From Curtobacterium herbarum (GTDB taxonomy: Bacteria; Actinomycetota; Actinomycetes; Actinomycetales; Microbacteriaceae): a stretch of DNA of 64,000 nucleotides. A program made the position numbers and the translations under genes. Where the stretch lies: the NCBI RefSeq assembly GCF_016907335.1, contig NZ_JAFBBT010000001.1, positions 1,426,001 through 1,490,000 of the forward strand. Direction: 5' to 3'. Below are positions 1 through 8,280 of the stretch, in pieces; position 1 is the stretch's first letter; every line of letters begins with the position of its first letter. A model generated the notes under the pieces. The model saw only the letters and a list, made by a program, of their open reading frames with translations. It had not been told where the DNA came from and did no database searches.

Positions 1-468
1 CTGTTCGTGCAGGCCTACGTGACCCTGCTCGGCGCCTGCGTCGTGCTCCTGTCGGCACAGCCGCAGGGGCAGCTGTGGGTCGTCGGCTTCATCCTGGTCG
101 TCGTCGCGGTGGACACCGGGGCCTACGCCACCGGCATCAACCTCGGCAAGCACCCGATGGCGCCGCGGATCAGCCCGAAGAAGACCTGGGAGGGCTTCGG
201 GGGTTCGGTCGGCGCGAGCATCATCGTCGGCATCCTGGTCACCTGGCTGATGCTCGGGCTGCCCTGGTGGACCGGCATCATCCTCGGCGTGCTCATCTCC
301 GGCTCGGCGACGCTCGGCGACCTCACCGAGTCGATGATCAAACGCGACCTCGGCATCAAGGACATCTCGTCGTTCCTGCCCGGGCACGGGGGACTGCTCG
401 ACCGGATCGACAGCATCCTGCCGTCGGCCGCGATCGCCTACCTGATGTACCTCGTCGTCAACCACTGA
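1..468 (+). CDS. cdsA: Phosphatidate cytidylyltransferase, C-terminal part (CdsA)
   Basis: Makes CDP-diacylglycerol from phosphatidic acid and CTP in the cytoplasmic membrane, the entry step to phospholipid synthesis. The reading frame is open from base 1, so the start lies outside the window; 155 residues are visible. The family signature is complete near the C-terminus: KRDLGIKD followed by PGHGGLLDRID, with the conserved Lys-Asp and the HGG-x-x-DR-x-D metal-binding stretch. Three hydrophobic segments are visible before it (about residues 5-20, 25-42 and 76-100), as expected for this multi-pass enzyme. The TGA stop is at 466-468. The next gene on the same strand starts 70 bp later. Confidence 0.95.
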   Translation: MFVQAYVTLLGACVVLLSAQPQGQLWVVGFILVVVAVDTGAYATGINLGKHPMAPRISPKKTWEGFGGSVGASIIVGILVTWLMLGLPWWTGIILGVLISGSATLGDLTESMIKRDLGIKDISSFLPGHGGLLDRIDSILPSAAIAYLMYLVVNH

Positions 469-526
469 AGTCGGGCCGCCGGGCCCGGAGCCAGCGCGTC
501 CAGGTGGCGCACCGGTCGGAGCCTGG

Positions 527-532
527 CACAAT
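527..532 (+). promoter_or_regulatory. Possible -10 element, near-leaderless
   Basis: CACAAT lies 6 nt before the GTG at 539. It fits the NANNNT spacing seen before many other genes here but lacks the first T, so it is weaker than the others. Confidence 0.35.
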
Positions 533-538
533 GGCGCC

Positions 539-1087
539 GTGCCATCGACGTTCCCGACTGCCCCCCGCTCGGTCCTCGGCTACGACTCCGACGAGGTCGA
601 TCGATTCCTCGAGGACGCTCGCCGCGCCTACACGGCGAACGACAGCGCCCCCGGGATCGAGGCGGCCAAGATCCGCGCGACCGCCTTCTCCATGAAGAAG
701 GGCGGCTACTCGACGGTGCACGTCGACGCTGCCCTCGAACGGCTCGAGGACGCCTTCGCCGCCCGTGAGCGGGAGCGGGAGATCTCCGACGTCGGGCAGA
801 AGGCCTGGTACGCGGAGGCCCGTGGCAAGGCCTCGGACGTCGTGGCGCGGCTCGGTCGTCCGGACGGTCAGCGCTTCCACCGGGTCAGCTTCCTGACGAC
901 GGGGTACCACCCGAAGGACGTGGACGCGTTCTCCCGTCGGCTGCACGGCTACTTCAAGGACGGCAAGCCGCTCAGCCTCACCGAGGTGCGTTCGGTGGTG
1001 TTCCGCCCGAAGCACGGTGGGTACCGCGAAGCGCAGGTCGACGCCCTCCTCGACGCCGTCGTCGAGGTCATGCTCGCCGTTCGCTGA
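539..1087 (+). CDS. DivIVA domain-containing protein
   Basis: Small cytoplasmic protein of 182 residues with two copies of a DivIVA-like motif. The first is GYDSDEVDRFLEDA near residues 14-27; the second is TGYHPKDVDAFSRRL near 121-135, followed by GGYREAQVDALLDAV. DivIVA/Wag31 relatives in actinobacteria bind curved membrane at poles and septa and organise cell-wall growth. This one lacks the long C-terminal coiled coil of Wag31, so it is more likely an accessory or adaptor. The GTG at 539 is preferred because nothing upstream in frame resembles the family. It sits between cdsA and a secreted muralytic enzyme, which suits an envelope role. The precise function is not known. Confidence 0.8.
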   Translation: MPSTFPTAPRSVLGYDSDEVDRFLEDARRAYTANDSAPGIEAAKIRATAFSMKKGGYSTVHVDAALERLEDAFAAREREREISDVGQKAWYAEARGKASDVVARLGRPDGQRFHRVSFLTTGYHPKDVDAFSRRLHGYFKDGKPLSLTEVRSVVFRPKHGGYREAQVDALLDAVVEVMLAVR

Positions 1088-1175
1088 GGATCCGTTCCGG
1101 AGCCGATCCGAGCCTCCCGTCCGCACCGATCCGACTCACCTGGCCCAGATGCTTCGCTTTCCGTGATCGTTCCGT

Positions 1176-1181
1176 TATCGT
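1176..1181 (+). promoter_or_regulatory. -10 element (TATCGT)
   Basis: TATCGT ends 10 nt before the ATG at 1192 and overlaps the alternative GTG at 1180. It therefore argues for the ATG as the real start, with little or no 5' leader. Confidence 0.5.
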
Positions 1182-1191
1182 GGACGTACTC

Positions 1192-2160
1192 ATGGGCAGG
1201 CACACGGCAGACCAGCGATCCGACCGCGGAAACCGCGCACTGCACGATCACGCGATCGTCAGTGAGCGCCGAGCGGCGAAGAACCGAACCGACACGACGG
1301 AGGCCCCGGTCGTCCGTCCGGTGACTGCACCGCATGCGGAGCAGCACGTCGCTCCCGTCATCGCGCCGGTGTCCGTCGCCGCGAACCGCGTCTCGGACGC
1401 CGCCGTGGCCCGAGCTGCGGTCGCGCCGACGACGGAGTCGCCGCGTGTCGTCCGGGTCGCACGGACCCGTGCGCTCGCCCCGGTGAAGCCGACGGCTCCG
1501 CGGTCCTTCGGCGGCTTCGTCCGACAGCGCTCGACGATCCCGGTCCTCTCCTTCTTCGCCGTGTCGGCCTTCGTCGGCGGGTCGCTCTTCAACCCGATGC
1601 AGACCGACGCCGCCTCGGCAGCGCCCGTCCTGGCGCCGGCGCCGATCTCAGTGCCGCAGCAGTTCTCGGCGCACGGCACCTACGGCGACTTCGACGCTGC
1701 CCGCGACGGTTTCGACGTCACCAAGCCGGCGCCGAAGCCCACGCCGACGGCGACGCCGGCCCCCACGGCAGCGCCGGACTCCGACGCTGCTGCGTCGTCC
1801 TCGACGGCAGCACAGCAGCCGGTCGCCAACACGCCGATCGCGCCCGTCGCCACGCCGGACCCGGGCAGCGCCCAGGCCATCGGCCAGCAGATGGTCGCCG
1901 CACGCGGCTGGGGCAACGACCAGTACAGCTGCCTCGTCTCCCTGTGGAACAAGGAGTCCGGCTGGCGCATCAACGCCGCCAACCCGAGCGGTGCGTACGG
2001 CATCCCGCAGGCGCTGCCGGGCAGCAAGATGGCGTCCGCCGGTGCCGACTGGCAGACGAACCCCGCGACGCAGATCACCTGGGGTCTCAACTACATCACC
2101 GGCGTCTACGGCACCCCCTGCGGCGCCTGGGCGCACAGCGTCTCGTACAACTGGTACTGA
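1192..2160 (+). CDS. Membrane-anchored lytic transglycosylase (SLT domain)
   Basis: Predicted peptidoglycan-cleaving enzyme of 322 residues. A basic, disordered N-terminus of about 115 residues is followed by one membrane segment near residues 116-133 (IPVLSFFAVSAFVGGS). Next comes an Ala/Pro/Thr-rich linker outside the cell, then a C-terminal SLT/lysozyme-like domain of about 95 residues. The likely catalytic Glu is residue 255 in LWNKESGW; NPSGAYGIPQALPGSKM and GLNYITGVYG are typical of the fold. The ATG at 1192 is chosen over the GTG at 1180, which lies inside the likely -10 hexamer. The family cleaves the MurNAc-GlcNAc bond; the long cytoplasmic tail is unusual and may tether it to division proteins. 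Confidence 0.85.
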   Translation: MGRHTADQRSDRGNRALHDHAIVSERRAAKNRTDTTEAPVVRPVTAPHAEQHVAPVIAPVSVAANRVSDAAVARAAVAPTTESPRVVRVARTRALAPVKPTAPRSFGGFVRQRSTIPVLSFFAVSAFVGGSLFNPMQTDAASAAPVLAPAPISVPQQFSAHGTYGDFDAARDGFDVTKPAPKPTPTATPAPTAAPDSDAAASSSTAAQQPVANTPIAPVATPDPGSAQAIGQQMVAARGWGNDQYSCLVSLWNKESGWRINAANPSGAYGIPQALPGSKMASAGADWQTNPATQITWGLNYITGVYGTPCGAWAHSVSYNWY

Positions 2161-2172
2161 TCGGCGATCGGG

Positions 2173-2478
2173 GTGCCGCGGAGCAACCGATCGCGGAACC
2201 CACGCGGTCGTGGTCATGACGTCGAGCCGGAGGGCTCCGGTTTCGACCGCATGCTCAACGGCTGGCGGCGCACCGAACACCGGCGTGGTCGCGAGTGGTC
2301 GGTCCAGCCGATCTCGGCGGCGTCCGCGCAGAAGGAGTACGTCTGCCCGGGCTGCGGCCTGACGATCGAGCCCGGTGTCGCGCACGTCGTGGTCTGGCGT
2401 GCGGACGGCGTCCTCGGTGACGCTGCCGACCTGGCAGCGCGTCGCCACTGGCACCACCACTGCTGGAGCATCGCATGA
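2173..2478 (+). CDS. Conserved hypothetical Zn-ribbon-like protein
   Basis: A 101-residue cytoplasmic protein. The core runs from SAASAQKEYVCPGCGLTI to the C-terminal RRHWHHHCWSIA. It has one CxxC pair (CPGC) and a His-rich end with a third Cys, together looking like a treble-clef or Zn-ribbon site. I recognise it as a small protein conserved in actinobacteria and often loosely labelled ATP/GTP-binding; I see no nucleotide-binding motif. It starts at GTG 2173, just after the transglycosylase, and its TGA overlaps the ATG of the next gene (ATGA at 2475-2478), so the two are translationally coupled. Confidence 0.75.
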   Translation: MPRSNRSRNPRGRGHDVEPEGSGFDRMLNGWRRTEHRRGREWSVQPISAASAQKEYVCPGCGLTIEPGVAHVVVWRADGVLGDAADLAARRHWHHHCWSIA

Positions 2479-3245
2479 CACCCGGACCCACCGACGCCGC
2501 GGACCCCGTCGAGATCCGCTCCGGCACCGTGCTGCCGGCTCGTCGCACCGACATCGAGCTGGTCACCGACGACCACCTCACCCTCGTCGGGGAGCTCGCC
2601 GAGCCGCTCGACCGCCCCGCGCGGGGCACGGTCATCGCGCTGCACCCCCTCCCGACGGCGCAGGGCTTCATGGACTCGCACGTCCTCAAGAAGGCTGCCG
2701 CTCGACTGCCTGCCCTGGCCGACATCGCGGTGCTGCGCTTCAACTTCCGTTCGGTGACCTCACCGCGCGGTACCTCCGAGGGCGTCTTCGGCGGCGGGGT
2801 GTCCGAGGGCTTCGACCTCCGTGCCGCCGTGCAGGACGTCGTCGACCGCTCGCTGCCCACGCCGTGGCTGGTCGGGTGGTCCTTCGGCACGGAGGTCGTC
2901 CTGAAGCACGCGCTCGAGCACGTCGAGGCCGGGCACGTGGCCGGCGTGGTCCTGCTCTCGCCGCCGCTGCACCGCACCTCGGACGAGGAACTCGCACGCT
3001 GGGCCGCGGTCGACGTGCCGGTCGTCGCCCTCGTCCCGGAGCACGACGACTTCCTGCAGCCGGAGGAGGCAGCGCGACGGTTCGCGATCGCTCCGACGGT
3101 CCGGGTCGTGCCCGTGGACGGCGCGAAGCACCTGTGGGTGGGGGAGCGGTACGTGCGGATCGTGCTCGACGCGATCGCCGACCTCGTCGTGCCGGGGAGC
3201 GCGCCGCTGCCGACACACTGGCCGGCGGCCGACCAGCGCCCGTAG
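2475..3245 (+). CDS. Alpha/beta-fold hydrolase
   Basis: A 256-residue cytoplasmic hydrolase of the small dienelactone-hydrolase/YdeN-like type. The nucleophile elbow is GWSFG (Ser near residue 140). LHPLPTAQGFMDSHVL supplies the His-containing oxyanion-hole loop, VVALVPEHDDF carries the likely acid, and DGAKHLWVGE the catalytic His. RFNFRSVTSPRGTSEG near residues 93-108 matches the conserved R-x-F-x-F-R-G-x-G-x-S-x-G stretch of this subgroup. The substrate cannot be predicted. It overlaps the upstream Zn-ribbon gene by ATGA, which suggests co-translation. Confidence 0.85.
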   Translation: MTPGPTDAADPVEIRSGTVLPARRTDIELVTDDHLTLVGELAEPLDRPARGTVIALHPLPTAQGFMDSHVLKKAAARLPALADIAVLRFNFRSVTSPRGTSEGVFGGGVSEGFDLRAAVQDVVDRSLPTPWLVGWSFGTEVVLKHALEHVEAGHVAGVVLLSPPLHRTSDEELARWAAVDVPVVALVPEHDDFLQPEEAARRFAIAPTVRVVPVDGAKHLWVGERYVRIVLDAIADLVVPGSAPLPTHWPAADQRP

Positions 3246-3250
3246 CGCCG

Positions 3251-3306
3251 GTCGGTAGCCCGTCAGCCCGTCAGCCTGTCGGTCCGTCGGCCCGTCAGCC
3301 CGTCAG
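3251..3306. repeat. Degenerate 8-bp tandem repeat at a gene end
   Basis: About seven copies of an 8-bp unit close to CCCGTCAG fill the gap between two convergent genes and run through the stop codon (3303-3305) of the minus-strand coiled-coil gene. No clear hairpin terminator is seen here. Confidence 0.7.
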
Positions 3307-5144
3307 CGGACGGTCGCGTCCGGCTCGTCGGCGTCCACGCGGTCGCCCGGTGCCGGTGCCTGCTGGTCGATGACGCCTGCTGCGTGGCTCAGGACGCCCC
3401 GGAGGTTCTCCAGGTAGCCCGCCACGGCCTCCCGCTCGGTCCGGATCGCCCCGAGACGGTCCTCGGCCTCGGCGAGCAGTTCGGCCGTGCGCTCCTCGGC
3501 GTCTGCGACGAGCCGGTGGGCACGCTCCTGCGCGTCACGGACCAGGTCGGCCGCGTGGTCCTGCGCGGCGGACTCCTGCTCGCGGGCCAGGTCGGCGGCT
3601 TCCCGCTCGAGGCGGTCCGCGGTCTCCCGCGCCGTGGTGGCGCGGCGGGTGGCCTCGGCGAGCTGCAGGTTCGCCTCGTCGAGGTACTTCTGGGTCTCGG
3701 TGACCGTGGCGCGATGCCGCTCGAGGTACTCCTGCTCGGCGTCGTCACGTCGTGCCGCCAGTTCGGTCTCGAGGGCGGCGCGTGCGTCGTCTCGTTCGCG
3801 GGCGATCTCGGCCCGGACCTCGTCGCGCTCCTGGGCCAGTCCGGCGCGCGCGGTGTCGATCTCCTGGCGGAGGGCGGTGCGTTCGGCGAACAGGTCGTCC
3901 AGTTCGGCGCTGCGACGGTCGGCGATCTCGGTGTCCACCTCGGCGTGTTCGCGCTCCCGGCGGGCGGCGAGTTCGTTCTCGTGCTCGCGGGCGGCGCGCT
4001 CGGCCTCGGCGGTGGCGGCGTCGCGCTCCCGCTCGATCCGCGCGAGGTGCTCGGCGGTCTCGCGCTCGATCCGCTCGGTGGTCTCCTGCACCCGGCGGGC
4101 GTTCTCGGCCGCGGTCTGCTCGGTGTCGACGCGGAGCTGAGCGCGTGCTGCGGCGATCTCCTGCTCGAGGTCGGTGCGGGCGACGGCGAGTTCCCGGTCC
4201 CACTCGGCGCGGGCGGCGGCCAGTTCCTCGTCGAGGGCGCTGCGGCGGTCGTCGATCTCGGCTGCGAGCTCGGCGCGGCGCTGGTCGACCTCGGCTGCGA
4301 GCTCCGCCCGGCCGGTCTCGAGTTCGAGTTCCAGGGCACGACGGGCTTCGCCGTGCTCGCGCTCCCACGCGGTGCGGGCCTCGGTCAGCGTCCGGTCGAG
4401 CTGCTCGCGGCGGGTGCTCTCCTCGCGGTCGAGGTCAGCGAGGCGACGGGCCTGGTCTGCCTCGAACACACCGCGACGGTGCTCGGTCTCGCGGTCGAGG
4501 TCCGCGGCGGCACGACGGGCGTCGGCGGACTCGCGCTGGGCGACCTCGCGCAGCTCGGCGACCTCGTGCTCGACCTGGGCGCGCAGGGCGTTGGTCTCAC
4601 GGATGGCGACCGAGCGGACCTCGGCGGCCTCGGTCACGGCGGCACCACGGACGGCGGCGGCCTCGTTGCGGGCGTCCTGGACGAGGATGCCGGCTTCGGA
4701 CCGGGCACGCTCGATGGTGTCGGCGGACTCGGCCCGCGCGCGGGACAGCTCGTTGGTCGAGCGGGTGCGGGCGTCCTCCAGCGTCACCTGGGCTTCGTCG
4801 CGGGCTTCGCGGAGGGTGCGCTCGGCCTCGGTGCGGCTGGTGGCACGGAGACGCTGGGCGTCGATGTCGGCCTGGCTGATCAGTCGGGTGGACTGCTCCT
4901 CGGCGACGCGGAGGGTCGACTCCAGCCGGGTGCCGAGGCCGCTGTAGGTCGGGGTGCCGGCCTCGTCGAGCTCGCCCTGCAGGTCCGAGACGCGGGACTG
5001 CAGGAGGCGGATCTCCTTCGCGGCCTCGGCGCGGTCGGTGTTCGACTTGATCAGTTCGCGGCGGAGGTCGTTCAGAGCCCGTTCGACCTCGTCCTTGCGG
5101 TAGCCCCGCAGCTCGGTCCCGAACTCTGCCTCGTCGTTCGCCAC
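3303..5144 (-). CDS. DivIVA-like long coiled-coil protein
   Basis: A 613-residue, highly charged, almost wholly coiled-coil cytoplasmic protein. The N-terminus (EFGTELRGYRKDEVERALNDL) is a DivIVA-type membrane-binding domain. After it comes a long heptad region rich in Glu/Arg/Ala with runs such as ERTLREARDEAQ and AELAAEVDQRRAELAAEID. Such proteins act as scaffolds in polar growth or division in actinobacteria (compare Wag31 and Scy-like proteins). The GTG at 5144 is preferred over upstream starts: GGGAG lies 6 nt before it, and the DivIVA motif begins right after. The plus strand of this region has a long open frame that is only a composition artefact. Confidence 0.85.
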   Translation of the reverse strand: MANDEAEFGTELRGYRKDEVERALNDLRRELIKSNTDRAEAAKEIRLLQSRVSDLQGELDEAGTPTYSGLGTRLESTLRVAEEQSTRLISQADIDAQRLRATSRTEAERTLREARDEAQVTLEDARTRSTNELSRARAESADTIERARSEAGILVQDARNEAAAVRGAAVTEAAEVRSVAIRETNALRAQVEHEVAELREVAQRESADARRAAADLDRETEHRRGVFEADQARRLADLDREESTRREQLDRTLTEARTAWEREHGEARRALELELETGRAELAAEVDQRRAELAAEIDDRRSALDEELAAARAEWDRELAVARTDLEQEIAAARAQLRVDTEQTAAENARRVQETTERIERETAEHLARIERERDAATAEAERAAREHENELAARREREHAEVDTEIADRRSAELDDLFAERTALRQEIDTARAGLAQERDEVRAEIARERDDARAALETELAARRDDAEQEYLERHRATVTETQKYLDEANLQLAEATRRATTARETADRLEREAADLAREQESAAQDHAADLVRDAQERAHRLVADAEERTAELLAEAEDRLGAIRTEREAVAGYLENLRGVLSHAAGVIDQQAPAPGDRVDADEPDATVR

Positions 5145-5328
5145 GTGTCGCTCCCTGTGGTCGTTCCGGACCACCCCGTGCAGTCCGGACCCCGATTGTA
5201 GTGGTGCGTCCGCGACGGCTCCTGAGGCCGACGGCGGACCCGGGAGATGCGCCTCCCAGCTGTCCTGGGTACCCTGGGCCGTTGTCCTGCGCCGATCCAC
5301 CCATCCCGGCGCGGAGGGAGAGAGATCC

Positions 5329-7071
5329 GTGCGATTCGTCCTGGCGATCGTCAGCTTCGTCATCGGGGTGCTCCTCGTCGGCCTGGGAGTCGGTCAGCGG
5401 ACCGTGTTCGCGCCACCCACCTCGATCGTCGCGGCGACGAGCGGGACGAACGCCGCCCCCGTCACCGTCCTGCCCGGCAGCGTGCTCACCGCGAACCCCG
5501 GCTACCAGCGCATCAACGTTTCGGGTTCCGGCAAGGTCTTCGCCGCCTACGGCAAGACCTCCGACGTCGACGCCTGGATCGGTGACGCCGAACACACCAC
5601 CCTCCGCTACGACGCCGAGGACGCTTCCCTGAAGTCCCGCACCACCGGATCGGGATCCGACCTGCCCGACCCGAAGGGCAGCGACCTCTGGTACCAGGAG
5701 TACGACGATGCCCGTCAGTTCACGGTCCGACTGCCCGCCGACGTGTCGCTCGTGGTGATGGGCGACGGCTCGGACGCCGCCCCCTCGGACATCTCCGTGA
5801 CGTGGCCGCGCGACACCGCGACGCCCTCCGTCGGACCGCTGCTGACCGCCGGTGGCGTCTTCGTGCTCGGCGGCCTGGTCCTGCTCGTCTGGGCCTTCCT
5901 GCACCAGCGCCGCTCCCGTGGTCCGCGTCGTCGGAGCGGTGGCGGTCGCCCGCCGCGAGTCCGTGCCTCCCGTCGTGCCGCCGCGGCCGGCGCCCAGGTC
6001 CCGGTGCGCAGCCGACGCGGTCGTCGCACGATGATCGCCGTGCCGGTGCTCGTCGCCGGCGCACTCGTGCTGAGCGGCTGCTCCTCGGACTACTGGCCCT
6101 CGGGCGGCGGAGCGGACGTGACCCCGACGCCGACCGCGACGGCGACCGGTGCCGCCGTCCCCGACGCCTCGACCGCCGCGACGAAGCAGCAGATCGCCCG
6201 CATCGTGTCGCGCGTCGCCGAGGTCGCCGCGAAGGCCGACGCCGACAAGGACGCCGACCTCGCCGCGACCCGCTTCACCGGTCCCGCGCTCGCGATCCGC
6301 AAGGCCAACTACACGATCCGTGACGGCGACGACAAGGCGCAGGCCGTGCCCGCCGTGGCCGCCGACGACGTGTGCGTGGCCCTGCCGCAGCAGACCGACA
6401 CCTGGCCGCGGACTGTGTTCGCCGTCGTCGCCGCGGACTGCACCGACAAGAAGACCGCTCCGCAGGCGCTGACCCTCGTGCAGCAGGACCCCCGCTCGGA
6501 CTACAAGGCCGAGTACGCGGTCTCCCTCGAGGCCGACGCGCAGCTGCCGTCGCTCGCGCCGACCTCCGTCGGTGCCGCGCAGCTCGCGCCGGACACGAAG
6601 CTCCTGGCGCTGGCACCGGACGCCGTCGCCGCCGCCTACGGCGACGTCCTGTCGAAGGACTCCGAGAGCGAGTCCGCCGACCTGTTCGCCAGCGACGGCG
6701 ACGACCTGCGCTCGCGGATCGGCAAGGCCTACAAGGACGAGAAGGCCAAGGCCCTGCCGGACACCGCGAAGATCGAGTACTCGTCCGAGGTGCCCGAGGA
6801 CACGGCCCTGGCCCTCGCGACGAACACCGCCGGCGCGCTCGTGTCCGTGGACCTCAACGAGGTCGAGAAGGTCACGCCGACGGCTGCCGGCGCCGAGGTC
6901 AACACCGAGGGTGCCGTGAAGGCGCTGTCGGGCGTGGACTCGAGCACCAAGGGCGTGACGGCCACGTACGGCGTCCAGTTGCTCTTCTCCGTGCCCCCGG
7001 TGGGCTCGGACGACAAGATAGAACTCCTCGGGTTCACCCAGGGCCTGATCGCAGCGAGTGAGGTGCAATGA
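5329..7071 (+). CDS. Membrane protein with internal lipobox, unknown function
   Basis: A 580-residue protein that I do not recognise. It has a membrane segment at residues 3-22, an extracytoplasmic domain of about 145 residues, a second membrane segment at 171-191, a very basic loop (192-233), then a third hydrophobic segment at 235-250. That third segment ends in the perfect lipobox LVLSGC, with Cys at 251. The remaining 330 residues are soluble, Ala/Asp-rich and presumably extracytoplasmic. The layout looks like a membrane protein fused in frame to a lipoprotein. An ATG at 6031 could start the lipoprotein alone but has no good ribosome site. The GTG at 5329 has GGAGGGAG 8 nt upstream. The TGA overlaps the next gene's ATG. 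Confidence 0.75.
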   Translation: MRFVLAIVSFVIGVLLVGLGVGQRTVFAPPTSIVAATSGTNAAPVTVLPGSVLTANPGYQRINVSGSGKVFAAYGKTSDVDAWIGDAEHTTLRYDAEDASLKSRTTGSGSDLPDPKGSDLWYQEYDDARQFTVRLPADVSLVVMGDGSDAAPSDISVTWPRDTATPSVGPLLTAGGVFVLGGLVLLVWAFLHQRRSRGPRRRSGGGRPPRVRASRRAAAAGAQVPVRSRRGRRTMIAVPVLVAGALVLSGCSSDYWPSGGGADVTPTPTATATGAAVPDASTAATKQQIARIVSRVAEVAAKADADKDADLAATRFTGPALAIRKANYTIRDGDDKAQAVPAVAADDVCVALPQQTDTWPRTVFAVVAADCTDKKTAPQALTLVQQDPRSDYKAEYAVSLEADAQLPSLAPTSVGAAQLAPDTKLLALAPDAVAAAYGDVLSKDSESESADLFASDGDDLRSRIGKAYKDEKAKALPDTAKIEYSSEVPEDTALALATNTAGALVSVDLNEVEKVTPTAAGAEVNTEGAVKALSGVDSSTKGVTATYGVQLLFSVPPVGSDDKIELLGFTQGLIAASEVQ

Positions 7072-8099
7072 CCAACGTCCCCCCGACCCCGTCCAGCTTG
7101 CGTGGAGCGGTCGACCTCTCGTCCCTCGTCGACCGGGCGCAGCGTCCGCCCCAGGGTGCTGGCGCAGGCGCACCGAACGGCGCCCCGAACGGAGCCGGAG
7201 CGAGCGGCCCGGCCGGCGCTGTCGGCCCGGCCGGCGCTGCTCCCACCGACGGCGTCCTGAGCGTCCCGTCCCTGGTGATGGACGTCACGGACCAGAGCTT
7301 CCAGGACATCGTCCAGCTCTCCACCGTCGTCCCGGTCATCGTCGACATCTGGGCCGAGTGGTGCGGCCCGTGCAAGCAGCTCTCGCCGGTCCTCGAGCGG
7401 CTGACCGAGGAGTACGCCGGACGCATCGTCCTGGCCAAGGTCGACGCGGACACGAACCCGCAGCTCGTCCAGGCGTTCCAGGCGCAGTCGATCCCGACCG
7501 TCGCCGCCGTCATCGGTGGTCGTCCGCTCGGGCTCTTCGTCGGTGCCCTGCCCGAGGCCGAGGTCCGCGACGTCTTCGAACAGGTCCTGCAGGCTGCGGA
7601 GCAGAACGGCATCGCCGGCCGCGTCCAGGTCGACGGCACCCCCGAGCCGGACACCGCCGAGCAGGGCGAGCCGGAACCGGAACCCCTGCCGCCGCACCAC
7701 CAGGCCGCGTACGACGCGATCGAGGCCGGCGACTACGCCACCGCGATCAGCGAGTACCGCACCGCGATCCTGCAGGACCCGCACGACCAGATGGCCGTGG
7801 CCGGTCTGGCCCAGGTGTCGCTGCTCGACCGGCTCTCCGGCAAGACCGCGGACGAGATCCGGGCGGCCGCCGGTGCCGGTCCGGCGGACGTCGCGGCGCA
7901 GCTCGCCGTGGCCGACCTCGACATCAGCGGCGGGCACGTCGAGGACGCCTTCGGACGGCTCCTGGACCTCGTCCCGACGGTGTTCGGGGACGACCGCGAA
8001 GCGCTCCGCGTGCGGCTCGTCGAGTACTTCGAGCTGGTCGGCGCCGAGGACCCGCGCGTCGTCGCCGCCAGGCGGCGACTCGCCAGCGCGCTCTACTGA
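7068..8099 (+). CDS. Thioredoxin/TPR co-chaperone, CnoX/YbbN-like
   Basis: A 343-residue cytoplasmic protein. It has a low-complexity Gly/Ala/Pro stretch at 27-60, then a thioredoxin fold with an intact W98-C99-G100-P101-C102 active site. The cis-Pro loop is SIPTVAAV, and a C-terminal part of TPR-like helices starts at HHQAAYDAIEAGDYATAISEYRTAI. This order matches the YbbN/CnoX family. E. coli CnoX protects substrates from oxidation and hands them to chaperones; the retained CxxC suggests redox activity here. It overlaps the upstream membrane-protein gene by ATGA (7068-7071). Its last four codons form the first unit of a 17-bp tandem repeat. Confidence 0.85.
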   Translation: MTNVPPTPSSLRGAVDLSSLVDRAQRPPQGAGAGAPNGAPNGAGASGPAGAVGPAGAAPTDGVLSVPSLVMDVTDQSFQDIVQLSTVVPVIVDIWAEWCGPCKQLSPVLERLTEEYAGRIVLAKVDADTNPQLVQAFQAQSIPTVAAVIGGRPLGLFVGALPEAEVRDVFEQVLQAAEQNGIAGRVQVDGTPEPDTAEQGEPEPEPLPPHHQAAYDAIEAGDYATAISEYRTAILQDPHDQMAVAGLAQVSLLDRLSGKTADEIRAAAGAGPADVAAQLAVADLDISGGHVEDAFGRLLDLVPTVFGDDREALRVRLVEYFELVGAEDPRVVAARRRLASALY

Positions 8100-8141
8100 G
8101 CAGCGCGCTCTACTGAGCAGCGCGCTCTCCTGAGCAGCGCG
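8084..8141. repeat. 17-bp tandem repeat containing the stop codon
   Basis: Three copies of CAGCGCGCTCTACTGAG (the third with one change) plus a 7-bp partial copy. The first unit encodes the last residues and the stop of the thioredoxin/TPR protein, so the repeat duplicates the gene end, stop codon included. Confidence 0.9.
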
Positions 8142-8151
8142 ACTCGGAACA

Positions 8152-8183
8152 GGAGGCCCGGTACCAGCTGGTACCGGGCCTCC
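8152..8183. terminator. Perfect 32-bp palindrome, bidirectional terminator
   Basis: Two 16-bp arms (GGAGGCCCGGTACCAG and its exact complement) meet at CAGCTG, between the convergent thioredoxin/TPR and glgB genes. The same core recurs at 35436-35467, and related ones at 50645 and 54841. No T-tract follows, so it is an atypical intrinsic terminator. Confidence 0.7.
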
Positions 8184-8204
8184 CGTCCGTCAAGCCCACC
8201 CCCC

Positions 8205-8277
8205 CCGAAACGCAACGTCGGCGCCGTCCCGCAACGGAACACCGTTGCGAGTCGACGCCGAGGTTGCGTTCCGCGGG
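8205..8277. repeat. Dispersed palindromic element, copy A
   Basis: About 73 bp with inverted ends (CGAAACGCAACGTCGGCG and CGCCGAGGTTGCGTTCCGCG) and an internal GTTGCG. Related copies lie at 21184-21258 and 50557-50632, each between convergent genes. Confidence 0.75.
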
Positions 8278-8280
8278 GCC

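Noticed and set aside
3384..5201. 605-residue plus-strand open frame opposite the DivIVA-like coiled-coil gene
   Set aside because: Leu/Gly/Val-rich mirror of a heptad-repeat gene; the minus-strand frame has a DivIVA N-terminus and a ribosome site.
4597..7173. 858-residue minus-strand open frame over the start of the coiled-coil gene and the internal-lipobox gene
   Set aside because: Low-complexity Gly/Arg/Asp translation antisense to well-supported genes; no start context.
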